A DNA stretch of 64,000 bases from Rhodococcoides fascians A44A (GTDB lineage: Bacteria > Actinomycetota > Actinomycetes > Mycobacteriales > Mycobacteriaceae). Under the pieces are notes generated by a model. That model ran no database searches. It was not told the origin of the DNA and was given only the letters and a program-made list of their open reading frames with translations. Positions 48,538 through 58,083 of this stretch are shown piece by piece (positions within the stretch are counted from its first letter, which is position 1; each line of letters starts with the position of its first letter). The stretch covers positions 321,813 through 385,812 of the forward strand of contig NZ_JMEX01000008.1 in the NCBI RefSeq assembly GCF_000760735.1, in the 5' to 3' direction. The position numbers and the translations under genes were made by a program.

Positions 48538-48810
48538 ATGGAAACCCTCACCCACACCCTCGATTCGCTCTGGCAGGTAGTACTCGTCGGACTGCTGCTC
48601 GGTGCAGGACTGCCCGCCATCTTCGCTCTGGGGCTCAGAGCACTCTCCACCGGCGACATCGCCGAGGACGGCACCGTCCGCGCTCGCCCGGCCGCGGCCA
48701 CCGCAGCCGGCATCCTGTGCTTCGCCGTCGTCGTCGTCGCCATCGTCGCGGGAATCCTCTTCATCATGAAGAACTTCCTGGACAGCACCTTCGGCATCTC
48801 CGTCTTCTGA
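48538..48810 (+). CDS. Small membrane protein downstream of pitA
   Basis: Protein of 90 residues with two membrane helices (VVLVGLLLGAGLPAIFALGL and AGILCFAVVVVAIVAGILFI). Starts seven bases after pitA and is likely co-transcribed. Its place next to pitA is conserved, so it may be an accessory to phosphate uptake, but the function is unknown. Confidence 0.8.
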   Translation: METLTHTLDSLWQVVLVGLLLGAGLPAIFALGLRALSTGDIAEDGTVRARPAAATAAGILCFAVVVVAIVAGILFIMKNFLDSTFGISVF

Positions 48811-48821
48811 GAGGCATGACC

Positions 48822-49154
48822 ATGACCGAGACAGCAACCTTCCCGGCGTCGGTGCTTCAGTGGCTGCGCGCGGGCTACCCGGAGGGCGTTCCACCGAAGG
48901 ATCGTTTTCCTCTGGTGGCGCTGCTTCGCAAGGCGGCACTGACCGATGCTCAGGTCCACGAAGTCGTGCTCGGCCTCGTCGCACCCAACGGCGGCGCGCT
49001 CGAGGACGGTGCCATCACCAACTCCGAGATCACCGACTACATCCGCGAACTCGTCGACCACGAGCCGACGGCAGACGACATCGCCCGCGTCTCGGCGAAG
49101 TTGGCGTCGGGCGGTTGGCCTCTCGCGGAACGCCCCGGGTTCACCCCAGAGTGA
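48822..49154 (+). CDS. DUF3349 protein, copy 1
   Basis: Soluble protein of 110 residues. FPASVLQWLRAGYPEGVPPK at the start and DDIARVSAKLASGGWPLA at the end mark the family. ATG at 48822 has AGAGG seven bases upstream; another ATG at 48816 is too close to it. Homologues lie between menE and pitA in mycobacteria, and their function is unknown. Confidence 0.82.
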   Translation: MTETATFPASVLQWLRAGYPEGVPPKDRFPLVALLRKAALTDAQVHEVVLGLVAPNGGALEDGAITNSEITDYIRELVDHEPTADDIARVSAKLASGGWPLAERPGFTPE

Positions 49155-49170
49155 CGGACGGTGGGGTGTG

Positions 49171-49473
49171 ATGGCTGTGCCCTCGTTTCTCCAGTCGATT
49201 CTGGAGTGGCTTCGAGCGGGGTATCCGGAAGGTGTGCCGGATGCGGATTACGTTCCGCTACTGGCTCTTCTGACTCGACGGTTGACCGAGGACGAGATCC
49301 AGGCCGTCGTGGATGCGCTCATCGCGGGAGGTCAGTTGCCCGCCGACAAAGCGGGTATCGCCGTCGTCATCACGAAGGTCACCAACGAGATGCCTCGCGA
49401 GGAGGACATCTCGCGAGTTCGATCGAAGCTGGCTGCGGGTGGTTGGCCATTGGCGGATCCGTTCACGATCTAG
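49171..49473 (+). CDS. DUF3349 protein, copy 2
   Basis: Soluble protein of 100 residues, a paralogue of the preceding gene: QSILEWLRAGYPEGVPDADY and EEDISRVRSKLAAGGWPLAD. ATG at 49171 lies 17 bases after copy 1. The duplication is tandem and old, because identity is moderate. It is 11 bases upstream of menE. Confidence 0.82.
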   Translation: MAVPSFLQSILEWLRAGYPEGVPDADYVPLLALLTRRLTEDEIQAVVDALIAGGQLPADKAGIAVVITKVTNEMPREEDISRVRSKLAAGGWPLADPFTI

Positions 49474-49483
49474 AATTTCGCCT

Positions 49484-50635
49484 GTGAGCGTGCTCGAAGA
49501 ACTGAAGATCCCCACCGGCGACGCCGCGGCAGCTATCCTGCCGCGGCTTGTCGACGTTCTGGATGGCTCGTCGCCCGCGGTGCTCCCGGTTCCCGCTTCG
49601 GATCCACGCGAGACGCAGAGGCTGCGCGACGCTCTGGCCCCGGGAACCGAGATCGAGGACGGCGCAGCGCTCGTCGTCGCCACTTCGGGTACGACGGGCA
49701 CGCCGAAGGGAGCGATGCTGTCGGCGTCGGCGCTGCGCGCGAGCGGTGAGGCCACGGCGGTTCGGCTCGGTGGTCACGGATCGTGGCTTCTGGCGCTGCC
49801 TGCGCATCACATCGCTGGGCTCCAGGTCCTGATGCGCAGTGTGTTGGCGGGCACCGATCCGGAGATCGTGGATGTCACAGGCGGGTTCGACACGTCGTTG
49901 CTGCCCGACGCGATCGGGCGGATGCGCGGTCCTCGATACACCTCACTGGTGCCGACGCAGTTGGTCAAGGTTCTCGACGATGCGGCGGCGACCGAGGCGG
50001 TCGCCTCTCTCGACGCAGTACTGCTCGGCGGTGCGGCGACACCGATTCCGTTGCGCGAGCGCGCTGTTGCCGCGGGTATTCGGCTGATCCGAACGTACGG
50101 GATGAGCGAGACCGCAGGCGGATGCGTCTACGACGGAGTTCCGTTGGACGGCACTCTGCTTCGTATCGACTCGGGACGAGTGGTGCTGGGTGGGAGCACG
50201 ATCGCACTGGGGTATCGAGGCATGCCGGATCACCCTGCGTTCGCCGAGCCCGGTTGGTTCCGAACCGACGACGCCGGGGCGGTCTCCGGCGGCGTGCTGT
50301 CCATTTCCGGGCGTCTCGACGAGGCGATCTCCACCGGTGGGCTCACCGTCGTACCTCAGGTGGTCGAGGCGGCTCTCGCGACGCATCCGCTGGTACGCGA
50401 GTGCGCAGTTCTCGGATTGCCGGACGAGCGACTCGGCCAGAAGGTCGTGGTGGCAGTGGTAGCCGATGGGCCACTGACACTCCACGATCTGCGTACGCAC
50501 GTTGCCCCGACCCTGGATGCCACAGCCGCACCGCGGGAGCTGTATCTCGTGGACGCCCTCCCCACCCGCGGACCGGGCAAGCTCGATCGTGCCCGCCTGC
50601 GCGAGATACTGACCGCGTCGAGCCCGAGCCGGTGA
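49484..50635 (+). CDS. menE: o-Succinylbenzoate-CoA ligase MenE
   Basis: Adenylate-forming ligase of 383 residues, shorter than general acyl-CoA ligases but typical for actinobacterial MenE. Motif A3 VVATSGTTGTPKGAML, motif A5 RTYGMSETAGGCVYDG, hinge SGRLDEAISTGG and catalytic lysine in RGPGKLDR are present. GTG at 49484. It activates o-succinylbenzoate for MenB. Confidence 0.93.
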   Translation: MSVLEELKIPTGDAAAAILPRLVDVLDGSSPAVLPVPASDPRETQRLRDALAPGTEIEDGAALVVATSGTTGTPKGAMLSASALRASGEATAVRLGGHGSWLLALPAHHIAGLQVLMRSVLAGTDPEIVDVTGGFDTSLLPDAIGRMRGPRYTSLVPTQLVKVLDDAAATEAVASLDAVLLGGAATPIPLRERAVAAGIRLIRTYGMSETAGGCVYDGVPLDGTLLRIDSGRVVLGGSTIALGYRGMPDHPAFAEPGWFRTDDAGAVSGGVLSISGRLDEAISTGGLTVVPQVVEAALATHPLVRECAVLGLPDERLGQKVVVAVVADGPLTLHDLRTHVAPTLDATAAPRELYLVDALPTRGPGKLDRARLREILTASSPSR

Positions 50636-50650
50636 AGTCGACCGCCCGGC

Positions 50651-50665
50651 GCACGGTGTGCAAGC
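50651..50665. promoter_or_regulatory. GCACGGTG..CAAGC element upstream of the PIG-L gene
   Basis: The sequence GCACGGTGTGCAAGC lies 11 bases before the PIG-L start. It closely resembles the element repeated before the ABC transporter at 51456, so a shared regulator is possible. Confidence 0.3.
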
Positions 50666-50675
50666 ATTTCCGGTC

Positions 50676-51449
50676 ATGAGCACATTGGTTTGCTTTCACG
50701 CCCATCCCGACGACGAGGTCTTCACGACCGGTGGCGTCATGCGTCTCGCGGCGAACGCCGGCCACCGCGTCGTACTGGTGACGGCGACGGACGGAGCACT
50801 GGGCGAGTTCCCGGACGGCATTCTGTCCGACGGCGAGTCGCTCGCGGAACGCAGGAGGACCGAGTTGCAGAAGTCGGCCGACGCTCTCGGTGTCAGCCGA
50901 ATCATGCTGCTGCACTACGCGGATTCCGGCATGGCGGGCACTCCGCAGAACGATCTGGGCACGGCGTTCTGCAACGCCGACGTCGACGAGGCGGCAGGCC
51001 AGCTCGCGGCCGTGTTGGAGGAGGAGCGGGCGGATGTGTTGACCATCTACGACCCTCACGGTGGTTACGGGCACCCGGACCACATCAAGGTGCACGTCGT
51101 CGGGCTCCGGGCGGGCGAGCTGGCCGGCACGACGCACATCTACGAAACGACCACCAACCGCGATCACATGAAGCGGCTGATGGAGGCCAACCCCAATTGG
51201 TCGGACGACAGCACCCCGCCGGACGTGGAGAGCTTCGGTCTGCCGGAGTCGGAGATCACGACCGTCGTCGACGTCAGCTCGGTGATGGATGCGAAGCGAC
51301 GAGCAATGGAAGCGCACGAGACCCAGGTCGGCGATTTCGGCCCGTTCCTGCAGATGCCACCGGAAATACTGGCGAGTGTGTTCGGACGCGAGTGGTTCCG
51401 ACGCGTCGGCGGTGGCCCGGGGCTGACGGAGACGGTGCTACCGCTCTGA
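50676..51449 (+). CDS. PIG-L family deacetylase (LmbE-like)
   Basis: Protein of 257 residues. Zinc-binding motif HAHPDDEVFTTGG lies at residues 7-19, and the third ligand is in DPHGGYGHPDHIKVH near residue 127. Related enzymes remove acetyl groups from N-acetylglucosamine conjugates (mycothiol MshB or Mca). The substrate here is unknown. ATG at 50676. It lies between menE and an ABC transporter. Confidence 0.87.
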   Translation: MSTLVCFHAHPDDEVFTTGGVMRLAANAGHRVVLVTATDGALGEFPDGILSDGESLAERRRTELQKSADALGVSRIMLLHYADSGMAGTPQNDLGTAFCNADVDEAAGQLAAVLEEERADVLTIYDPHGGYGHPDHIKVHVVGLRAGELAGTTHIYETTTNRDHMKRLMEANPNWSDDSTPPDVESFGLPESEITTVVDVSSVMDAKRRAMEAHETQVGDFGPFLQMPPEILASVFGREWFRRVGGGPGLTETVLPL

Positions 51450-51455
51450 CCGCGC

Positions 51456-51486
51456 GCACGGTGCAAGCGTCGTGCATGCACCGTGC
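51456..51486. promoter_or_regulatory. Inverted repeat upstream of the ABC transporter
   Basis: Perfect 10-base arms GCACGGTGCA and TGCACCGTGC are separated by 11 bases, 26 bases before the ATPase start. Looks like an operator, possibly for a repressor that senses the exported compound. Confidence 0.5.
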
Positions 51487-51512
51487 AAGCGGCTGGGTTC
51501 ACGCTGGTCGTC

Positions 51513-52460
51513 ATGAACCCAGCCATCGAGGCAGACGGCCTCGTCAAATCGTTCGGCGCACACCGCGCCGTCGACGGTGTGTCCCTCACCGTCCCCACCG
51601 GCTCCGTGTACGGAGTCCTCGGCCCCAACGGAGCAGGCAAGACCACCACCGTCCGAATGCTCGCGACTCTCCTGCGTCCCGACGCAGGTTCGGCGCGCAT
51701 CTTCGGCCACGACGTCACCCGCGAGTCGACGGCTGTCCGGTCCCTCGTCGGTGTGACCGGGCAGTATGCGTCCGTCGACGAGGATCTTTCGGCGACGGAG
51801 AATCTGATCGTCTTCGCGAGGCTGCTCGGTCGTAGCCGGAGGGACAGCCGACTGAAGGCAGCCGAGCTGCTCGAGGAATTCGGTCTGACCGAGGCCGCGA
51901 CCAAGCCGCTGAAGAACTTCTCCGGCGGTATGCGTCGACGCCTGGACTTGGCGGCGAGCCTCATCTCCTCCCCTCCACTGCTGTTTCTCGACGAACCGAC
52001 CACCGGGCTCGATCCCCGCACCCGCGCCCAGATGTGGGACACGATCCGACGCCTCGTCGCCCAGGGATCGACGGTCCTGCTCACCACGCAGTACCTCGAC
52101 GAGGCCGATCAGTTGTGCGACCGCATCGCGGTCATCGACCACGGCAAGGTCATCGCCGACGGCACGGCGGACGAATTGAAGTCCTCCGTCGGATCGTCGT
52201 CGTTGCAGTTGACGTTGCGTGAGCCGACACGGTTCGCCGAGGCGCGGTCCATCGTCGCCCAGCAGTTGGGAGTCGAAGTTCAGATCACCCCGGAATCGGG
52301 TCGTCTGACCGCACCCATGACCGATGCGTCGCAGACACCGGACATTCTGATTCGTCTGCGCGACAACGGTATCGATGTCGACGAGATCACCGTCACCAAA
52401 CCCAGCCTGGACGAGGTCTTCATGACCATCACCGGCCGCGACGAGAACGAGGCAGCATGA
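51513..52460 (+). CDS. ABC transporter ATP-binding protein, DrrA-like
   Basis: Protein of 315 residues. Walker A GPNGAGKTTT, signature FSGGMRRRLDLA, Walker B LLFLDEPTTGLDP and the switch histidine region are present, followed by the C-terminal extension of drug-exporter ATPases ending in PSLDEVFMTITGR. ATG at 51513 gives MNPAIEADGLVKSFG. Its TGA overlaps the permease start by ATGA, so the two form a unit. Confidence 0.92.
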   Translation: MNPAIEADGLVKSFGAHRAVDGVSLTVPTGSVYGVLGPNGAGKTTTVRMLATLLRPDAGSARIFGHDVTRESTAVRSLVGVTGQYASVDEDLSATENLIVFARLLGRSRRDSRLKAAELLEEFGLTEAATKPLKNFSGGMRRRLDLAASLISSPPLLFLDEPTTGLDPRTRAQMWDTIRRLVAQGSTVLLTTQYLDEADQLCDRIAVIDHGKVIADGTADELKSSVGSSSLQLTLREPTRFAEARSIVAQQLGVEVQITPESGRLTAPMTDASQTPDILIRLRDNGIDVDEITVTKPSLDEVFMTITGRDENEAA

Positions 52461-53281
52461 CCACGACAATCGACCGACCAGCCGCGGTACAACCGGACCT
52501 GAATCCGACGCGCCACATCTCGCTACGCCAGTCCTTCGCCAATTCGTTCACGATGGCGTACCGAGGACTGCTCAAGTTCAAGCACAACCCGGAGCAACTG
52601 TTCGACGTGGTGTTCCAACCCGTCATCTTCACGTTGATGTTCAGCTACATCTTCGGCGGCGCGATCAGCGGCGACGTGTCGAGCTACCTCCCGTTGATCA
52701 TTCCCGGCATCCTCGCGCAAACGGTCATCACCACATCCGTAGTCACCGGTACGCAGTTGCGAGAAGACATGGACAAGGGCGTGTTCGACCGTTTCAAATC
52801 GCTTCCCATCGCGCGCATCTCACCGTTGGCCGGTGCGTTGACCGCCGATGTGGTGCGGTACTTCATCGCCACCGTCATCACGTTCGCGACGGGTTTCGCG
52901 ATGGGCTACCGACCGGAAGGCGGTGCACTGGGCCTCGTCGCCGCGGGGGCTCTCGTGATCTTCTGCGCCTGGGCCATCAGCTGGATCTTCGCCCTGATGG
53001 GTGTCCTGATGAACAAGGCGTCGTCGGTGCAGGGCATCTCGATGCTCATCCTGTTCCCGCTGACATTTCTGTCCAACGCATTCGTTCCCGTGGACACGAT
53101 GCCGGGCTGGCTGCAGGCATTCGTCAAGGTCAACCCTGTCTCGCACCTGGTCACCGCGGTGCGTGACCTGGCGAACAACGGCACCGTCGGCATGGACCTG
53201 GTGTGGTCGCTCGTCGGCGCGGCGGCTGTCGTCGTGATCGTCGCCCCGCTGACGGTCAAGGCCTACATGCGCAAGGCGTGA
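52457..53281 (+). CDS. ABC-2 type permease, DrrB-like
   Basis: Protein of 274 residues with six membrane helices (for example FQPVIFTLMFSYIFGG, LVAAGALVIFCAWAISWIFA and VVVIVAPLTVKAYM) and the family pattern FPLTFLSNAFVPVDTMPGWL in the last third. Works with the upstream ATPase to export a drug, lipid or metabolite. Its stop lies four bases from the convergent regulator gene. Confidence 0.92.
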   Translation: MTTTIDRPAAVQPDLNPTRHISLRQSFANSFTMAYRGLLKFKHNPEQLFDVVFQPVIFTLMFSYIFGGAISGDVSSYLPLIIPGILAQTVITTSVVTGTQLREDMDKGVFDRFKSLPIARISPLAGALTADVVRYFIATVITFATGFAMGYRPEGGALGLVAAGALVIFCAWAISWIFALMGVLMNKASSVQGISMLILFPLTFLSNAFVPVDTMPGWLQAFVKVNPVSHLVTAVRDLANNGTVGMDLVWSLVGAAAVVVIVAPLTVKAYMRKA

Positions 53282-53284
53282 GCC

Positions 53285-56200
53285 TCAGAGCCGGAGCAGT
53301 TCGCACACTTCCGCGAGCGCTCCGGCTCGGCTCGTCGACTCGGTTCGTGTCAGTTCGGCATCGACGACGTCCGCGCCGAGCATGGCTCGGGCTGCGTCCA
53401 GGTGCCGATCGATCCGCATGGACGGGTAGTCCTGCCTCGCTCGAAGCTTGCGGGACAGCGCGATCAGCGAGACACCGCCACCGGCGTCGCGCCCGGATTG
53501 CACCAGGTACGAGCCGAGCGCACACGCCACCGCACCCAGTTGCGGCAGATCCTGAAAACCCACCGGCCCCAACCGCAGCGAGGCCGCGGCGCCCAGATCG
53601 GCTGCCTGCGAGTCGATCTCACCGGTGGCGCCGTGCAGGGCGTGGGCGGCGACGGACGCGCTGGCGAGCATCGTGATGTACGGGTCGCCGCGTCGTTCCT
53701 CCTCGAACCGTGCACCGTCGATCGCCCGCCGGTACAGCAGTAGCCCGCTGGCGATCTTCCCTTCTGCCAGATCGGCTTCCGCCCGCGTCGCGCCGAGGGA
53801 TACTGCCCGCTGATCCGCGTACTCGGCATCCGAGGACAACGCCGAGCCGGATCCGGAGCCCAACTCGGTGATTCGATCGAGCACGGCCCGCCCCTCGTCT
53901 ACACGTCCGGCCGCGATCATCGACGCACCGGCGAATCCTCGGGTCTGCACCGATTCGTCGTAGGCGTGCATGTCCCACAGCAGATCCGCGGCGAGAGTGT
54001 AGTTCTCGATTGCGTCGTCCGCCGCTCCCGCCTGGCCGTGGATGCTGCCGAGAGCCTGCGCCGACGACGCGACACTCCACAGGTCTCCGCGTTCGGCAGC
54101 CAGTAGTTTGGCTGCCTCGGCGTCGGATGCCGCCTCGTGGAGGTGGCCGTAGTTCTCGTGCAGCGACGCTCTGATCATGAAGGCTGCGTTGCGCACTGCC
54201 GGATCCGCCGACCGCGTGCCGTGCGCGAGCATCCGAGCGAGCCCACGTCCGTCGGATCGTCCGAGCAGCGCCGCGGCGACGAACCTCAGGCTCGCGTCGA
54301 TGCCGTTCCTGGACCCGACAATTCGACGCAGCCGCACACGCATTCGAGCCGATGACCTAACGTCGGCGTTGTACCCGACGTGCGCAAGCAACACCAGGTG
54401 GGCGAGCACCATCGAATTGTCGTCGACATCGCGCACGCCGTCACCGTCGAACGGGGCCTCCGTCATCCGCGGCGCCCAGTTCAACACCTCGGTGTGCGCG
54501 CCGCGCATGGACCACGAGCAGGCCAGTATCGCGAAGACCGAGTACGCTGCGGCCCAACGCTTCTCCTGCAACGCACTGCGCAGCACGTCGACGATGTTGT
54601 CGTGCTCCGCCTCGATGGAGGCGGTCGCCACCATCTGCCTCGACGCCCGGAAGTCGACCTCGGCGACACCGGCAACGTGCACACCCCACTCGATCAGCCG
54701 GTCGGTCACCAGCGCCGAATCGGCGGCCGAGAGATGCTCCTCGCCGAACTCCCGCACGGTCTCGAGCATGTGGTACCGAACTCGACCGTCCCGGTCCTCG
54801 ACCGTCAGCAACGATTGTCCGACGAGCCCGTCCACCGCGTCGGCGACATCGGCGATGTCGATGTCGCCGAACCCGGCCACGCGAGCCGCAGCGTCGGCGG
54901 TGAAGCCCGCCGGGAAACGGCACAACCGGCTGAGCACCGCACGATGCGCGGGGAGCAGGAGGTCCCAACTCCAGTCGATCACCGCGCGCAATGTGCGATG
55001 CCGCTCGGGCCTCGTCCGATCACTGCTGCGCAGCAACGAGAATCGGTGCTCCAGACCGGCGCCGATGTCCGCGACACTCATGGTGCGGACCCGAGCCGCG
55101 GCAAGTTCGATCGCGAGCGGCAACCCGTCGAGCGACCGGCACAGGCTCGCGACGTCACCCCGGTCGAACGTCACGCCGGGACGCACGGCCCGAGCACGCG
55201 CGACGAACAACTGCGTCGCGGCCGAGTCGTTCCCGTCCGTCTCGAGTGCAGGCAGTTGGTACGTCGCCTCCGCGGTGATCGCCAACGGTGATCGCGACGT
55301 CGTCAGGACCGTGACGTACTCACTGGCGGCGACCAACTCGTCGACGACCTGCGCGACGTCGTCGACGACGTGCTCACAGTTGTCCAGGACCAACAGGCCG
55401 GGCGCGACGGACAGCGCGTCACGCAGACGTTCACCCGCGGTCTGCACCCGCGTGATCGGAAAACCGGTCATCTTGAGGTCGGATTCGCTCAGGCCGAGGG
55501 TTCCGGTGATCGCCGACGCGACGTCCTCCCCTCGCCTCAGGGACGCCAGTTCGACGAAGGCGACCGGCATGCTCGCGGCGGCACGCCGACCCAGTTCGTG
55601 TGCGATGCGCGTCTTACCCGCGCCGCCGGGCCCGACGATGGTCGTCACGCGCGCCTCTCGCATCGTCGCTTCGATGGCATCGATGTCCGCACCGCGGCCG
55701 ATCAGGGCGTTCGGCGATGCTCTGAGCCCGACCGCGGCTTGGGTCCTCGGCGCAGGAGCAGGAGCCTGCAGGAGCTCTACGTTCAACTCCACCAGCGCAG
55801 GCGACGGATCCGCACCCAGGGTGTCCACGAGGAGGCGTCGAACACGGGCGAACACGGCCAGGGCCTCGTTGGTCCGATCGAGCGCGCGAAGGCAGCGCAT
55901 CAACTCCGCAGCGACCCCCTCGTCCAGTGGATCGTTCTCGTGCGACGCGGTCAGCAACGGCAATGCGGCCCGGTGGTCACCTCTCCCGAGGTGGGCCGCG
56001 ATCTCGACCGAGGTGAGGTCCACGGAAAGAGCGTCGGACCGACGGCGGAGATCCTCGACGATCGGGAGATCACCGAGGTCGGCGCCCGGCTCACCGCGCC
56101 ACAGTTCGCGGGCGTCGGCGACGGATGTCAGCGCCTCCGTGTGGTCACCGCGTTCGACGTGGCGTCGGGCAGCCGACAACAGCGACGTCGCCTGCGTCAG

Positions 56201-56545
56201 GTCGACGCTGTCGACGCCGAGAACGAGCGCATAGCCGCTCGGGCCCACATCGAGCGCCCCGGAGGGAAGCAGTGACCGAAGCCGCGAGATCTGGGTCTGC
56301 AGGGCGTTCTTCGGTGAGCGGGGCGGCTCACCCGGCCAGACGTCGTCGACCAGCGCAGCAACGGACCGTCGGCGACCGGGATCGAGAGCCAGCGCCACCA
56401 GCAGAGCCCTCGCCCGAGCGCCCGGCACCGACACGAGCACACCGTCGATCCGTGTCACGACAGCACCGAGCAACCCCACCTCGACGTCGGGACGTGGGGT
56501 CGGCCTGATGTCGGCCGCGCGCTGGTCGACGGGTTGCGTGTGCAC
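53285..56545 (-). CDS. AfsR/SARP-type regulator with BTAD, NB-ARC-like ATPase and helical repeats
   Basis: Very large regulator of 1086 residues. Residues about 20-100 are an OmpR-type winged helix (VALALDPGRRRSVAALVDDV), 105-265 the BTAD bundle (VDLTQATSLLSAARRHVERG), then an ATPase with P-loop VGPGGAGKT and Walker B LLVLDNCEHV, a winged-helix region, and TPR-like repeats to the C-terminus. Such proteins activate secondary-metabolite or transport genes. The start (GTG 56545, or TTG 56554) is uncertain, with no clear ribosome-binding site. It is convergent with the ABC exporter. Confidence 0.85.
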   Translation of the reverse strand: MHTQPVDQRAADIRPTPRPDVEVGLLGAVVTRIDGVLVSVPGARARALLVALALDPGRRRSVAALVDDVWPGEPPRSPKNALQTQISRLRSLLPSGALDVGPSGYALVLGVDSVDLTQATSLLSAARRHVERGDHTEALTSVADARELWRGEPGADLGDLPIVEDLRRRSDALSVDLTSVEIAAHLGRGDHRAALPLLTASHENDPLDEGVAAELMRCLRALDRTNEALAVFARVRRLLVDTLGADPSPALVELNVELLQAPAPAPRTQAAVGLRASPNALIGRGADIDAIEATMREARVTTIVGPGGAGKTRIAHELGRRAAASMPVAFVELASLRRGEDVASAITGTLGLSESDLKMTGFPITRVQTAGERLRDALSVAPGLLVLDNCEHVVDDVAQVVDELVAASEYVTVLTTSRSPLAITAEATYQLPALETDGNDSAATQLFVARARAVRPGVTFDRGDVASLCRSLDGLPLAIELAAARVRTMSVADIGAGLEHRFSLLRSSDRTRPERHRTLRAVIDWSWDLLLPAHRAVLSRLCRFPAGFTADAAARVAGFGDIDIADVADAVDGLVGQSLLTVEDRDGRVRYHMLETVREFGEEHLSAADSALVTDRLIEWGVHVAGVAEVDFRASRQMVATASIEAEHDNIVDVLRSALQEKRWAAAYSVFAILACSWSMRGAHTEVLNWAPRMTEAPFDGDGVRDVDDNSMVLAHLVLLAHVGYNADVRSSARMRVRLRRIVGSRNGIDASLRFVAAALLGRSDGRGLARMLAHGTRSADPAVRNAAFMIRASLHENYGHLHEAASDAEAAKLLAAERGDLWSVASSAQALGSIHGQAGAADDAIENYTLAADLLWDMHAYDESVQTRGFAGASMIAAGRVDEGRAVLDRITELGSGSGSALSSDAEYADQRAVSLGATRAEADLAEGKIASGLLLYRRAIDGARFEEERRGDPYITMLASASVAAHALHGATGEIDSQAADLGAAASLRLGPVGFQDLPQLGAVACALGSYLVQSGRDAGGGVSLIALSRKLRARQDYPSMRIDRHLDAARAMLGADVVDAELTRTESTSRAGALAEVCELLRL

Positions 56546-56687
56546 TGCGGGCAATCGTAGTCAACGGTCGACATCACCTGCATTTTCACCTTTCAGTCGG
56601 TTATGAGTCGGAAAACAGACCGATTGACGGTATGGTGTGACGGGTCGGGGATCGGAACGCTCACTGGACGGGAGGCCACGAGCAACG

Positions 56688-58025
56688 ATGGGTTCGTCAG
56701 TCGGCATGTCCATGGGTGCGAGCGGCATCCGCGCGGTCCGGACGTCGGACGGGCATTCGTTCACCGTCGAGACTTTCCCGTCGGCGCGGTCCGTCCCGGA
56801 CGCCGAGGACGTCGCGCACGCAATTCGCGCCATCGTCGATCGGCCGGATGCACCGACGTCGCTCGGTGTCGCCTTCCCGGACCCGGATTACAGTTCCGCC
56901 CTCAAGACCGCGCTGGTCGAGGAGTACGTCTCCGAGGTGCACATCATCTCGGAGATCTCCGGCACCATCGAGAAGCTGCGGGCCGATCCGGAGTTCCGAT
57001 ATCGCACGGTCGCGTTGTACGACCTGGGCGCCACCGGCTTGGAAATGACCATCGCGGACATCGACAGCGGGACGATCTACGCGGCCACCCGATCCAACGA
57101 GCTCAGTGGCTCGTCCATCGACTGGACCGTTCGTGAACACCTGCTGACGCTCGACATCCTCGCGGAACCTCGCAACCACGAGGAAGAAGCCTCACTGCTG
57201 GATTTCAGCCGGGAGATCAAGGAAGCCCTCACCACCCACGAGGCGACGCAGACCTCCGACGGTCAGTTCCGATTGATGGATCGGCGCATGTTCGACCTCC
57301 AGATCATCCGCCCCGCCGAGCGCACGGCCATCGCGCTGCGCGATCTGGCCGAGATGTCGGAGATACCACCCGAGGTCGTCGTCGCCATCGGCGGCGGCGC
57401 ACGAATTCCGCTCATCCGGGACGTCCTGAGTCGCTACCTTCGCATTCCCGTCGTGGTGCCCGACGCCCCGGAGCTCATGGCCGCCGAGGGTGCTGCGCTG
57501 TACGCGACGAGGGTGGACGGTGCCAGACCGCCCGCGCCGACGGTCGCGAAACGCAGTGCTCGCACGTTGTTGACGCCGTTGCTCAGGTTCGGCCTGCCGT
57601 CTATCGTCGCCATCGGCTTTCTGTCCTGGATGGTGTGGCCCGACGACGGCACCGACCGCACTGTGGCGGGTACCCCGGTGACCACCATCGCCGACACCGC
57701 GTCGACGACGAAGGTGACCGCGTCCGACGAGCCGACGGCGTCTGCAGCCGACAAGTCCGCACCGCCGGTCGCGCCGACTGTCACGGCAACGACCACCGCG
57801 GCGCCGCAACCGGACCCCGAAGCACCTGCGCCGCACTCCGGCAACGGTGGCGGTAGTTACGGCGGTGGTAGCTACGGTGGCGGTAGTTACGGTGGCGGTA
57901 GCTACGGCGGCGGTTACGTGGCTCCTCCGCCGCCTCCCCCGCCACCGCCTGCCCCGTTCGGGCTTCCGCGTATCGAGCTGCCTCAGATCCAACTACCCCC
58001 GATTCCGCGCCTACCGTTCCCGTGA
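56688..58025 (+). CDS. Hsp70-like actin-fold membrane protein with Pro/Gly-rich tail
   Basis: Protein of about 445 residues. The nucleotide-binding region begins with a phosphate loop [15 protein letters not shown] and has [20 protein letters not shown] and [20 protein letters not shown], as in actin/Hsp70 ATPases, but the fold is shorter than DnaK and lacks its peptide-binding domain. One membrane helix follows ([17 protein letters not shown], about residue 310), then a Ser/Thr/Pro-rich outer region with five GGGSY repeats and a polyproline stretch. ATG at 56688 is preferred; a GTG at 56637 would extend it. Function unknown. Confidence 0.8.
   Translation: MGSSVGMSMGASGIRAVRTSDGHSFTVETFPSARSVPDAEDVAHAIRAIVDRPDAPTSLGVAFPDPDYSSALKTALVEEYVSEVHIISEISGTIEKLRADPEFRYRTVALYDLGATGLEMTIADIDSGTIYAATRSNELSGSSIDWTVREHLLTLDILAEPRNHEEEASLLDFSREIKEALTTHEATQTSDGQFRLMDRRMFDLQIIRPAERTAIALRDLAEMSEIPPEVVVAIGGGARIPLIRDVLSRYLRIPVVVPDAPELMAAEGAALYATRVDGARPPAPTVAKRSARTLLTPLLRFGLPSIVAIGFLSWMVWPDDGTDRTVAGTPVTTIADTASTTKVTASDEPTASAADKSAPPVAPTVTATTTAAPQPDPEAPAPHSGNGGGSYGGGSYGGGSYGGGSYGGGYVAPPPPPPPPPAPFGLPRIELPQIQLPPIPRLPFP
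57846..57917 (+). repeat. 15-bp repeats encoding GGGSY
   Basis: Four full 15-base units (GGTGGCGGTAGTTAC-like) and a shorter fifth encode GGGSY repeats in the outer tail of the Hsp70-like protein. A polyproline tract follows directly. Confidence 0.85.
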
Positions 58026-58083
58026 TCGGCGTGCTCGGTACCTCACCGACACGCGCTCGGAGTCGATAGGCAAGGATCGAGCC

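Noticed and set aside
54177..56234. 685-codon plus-strand frame opposite the AfsR-like regulator
   Set aside because: Ser/Arg/Ala-rich shadow; the regulator frame keeps P-loop, BTAD and repeats over its whole length.
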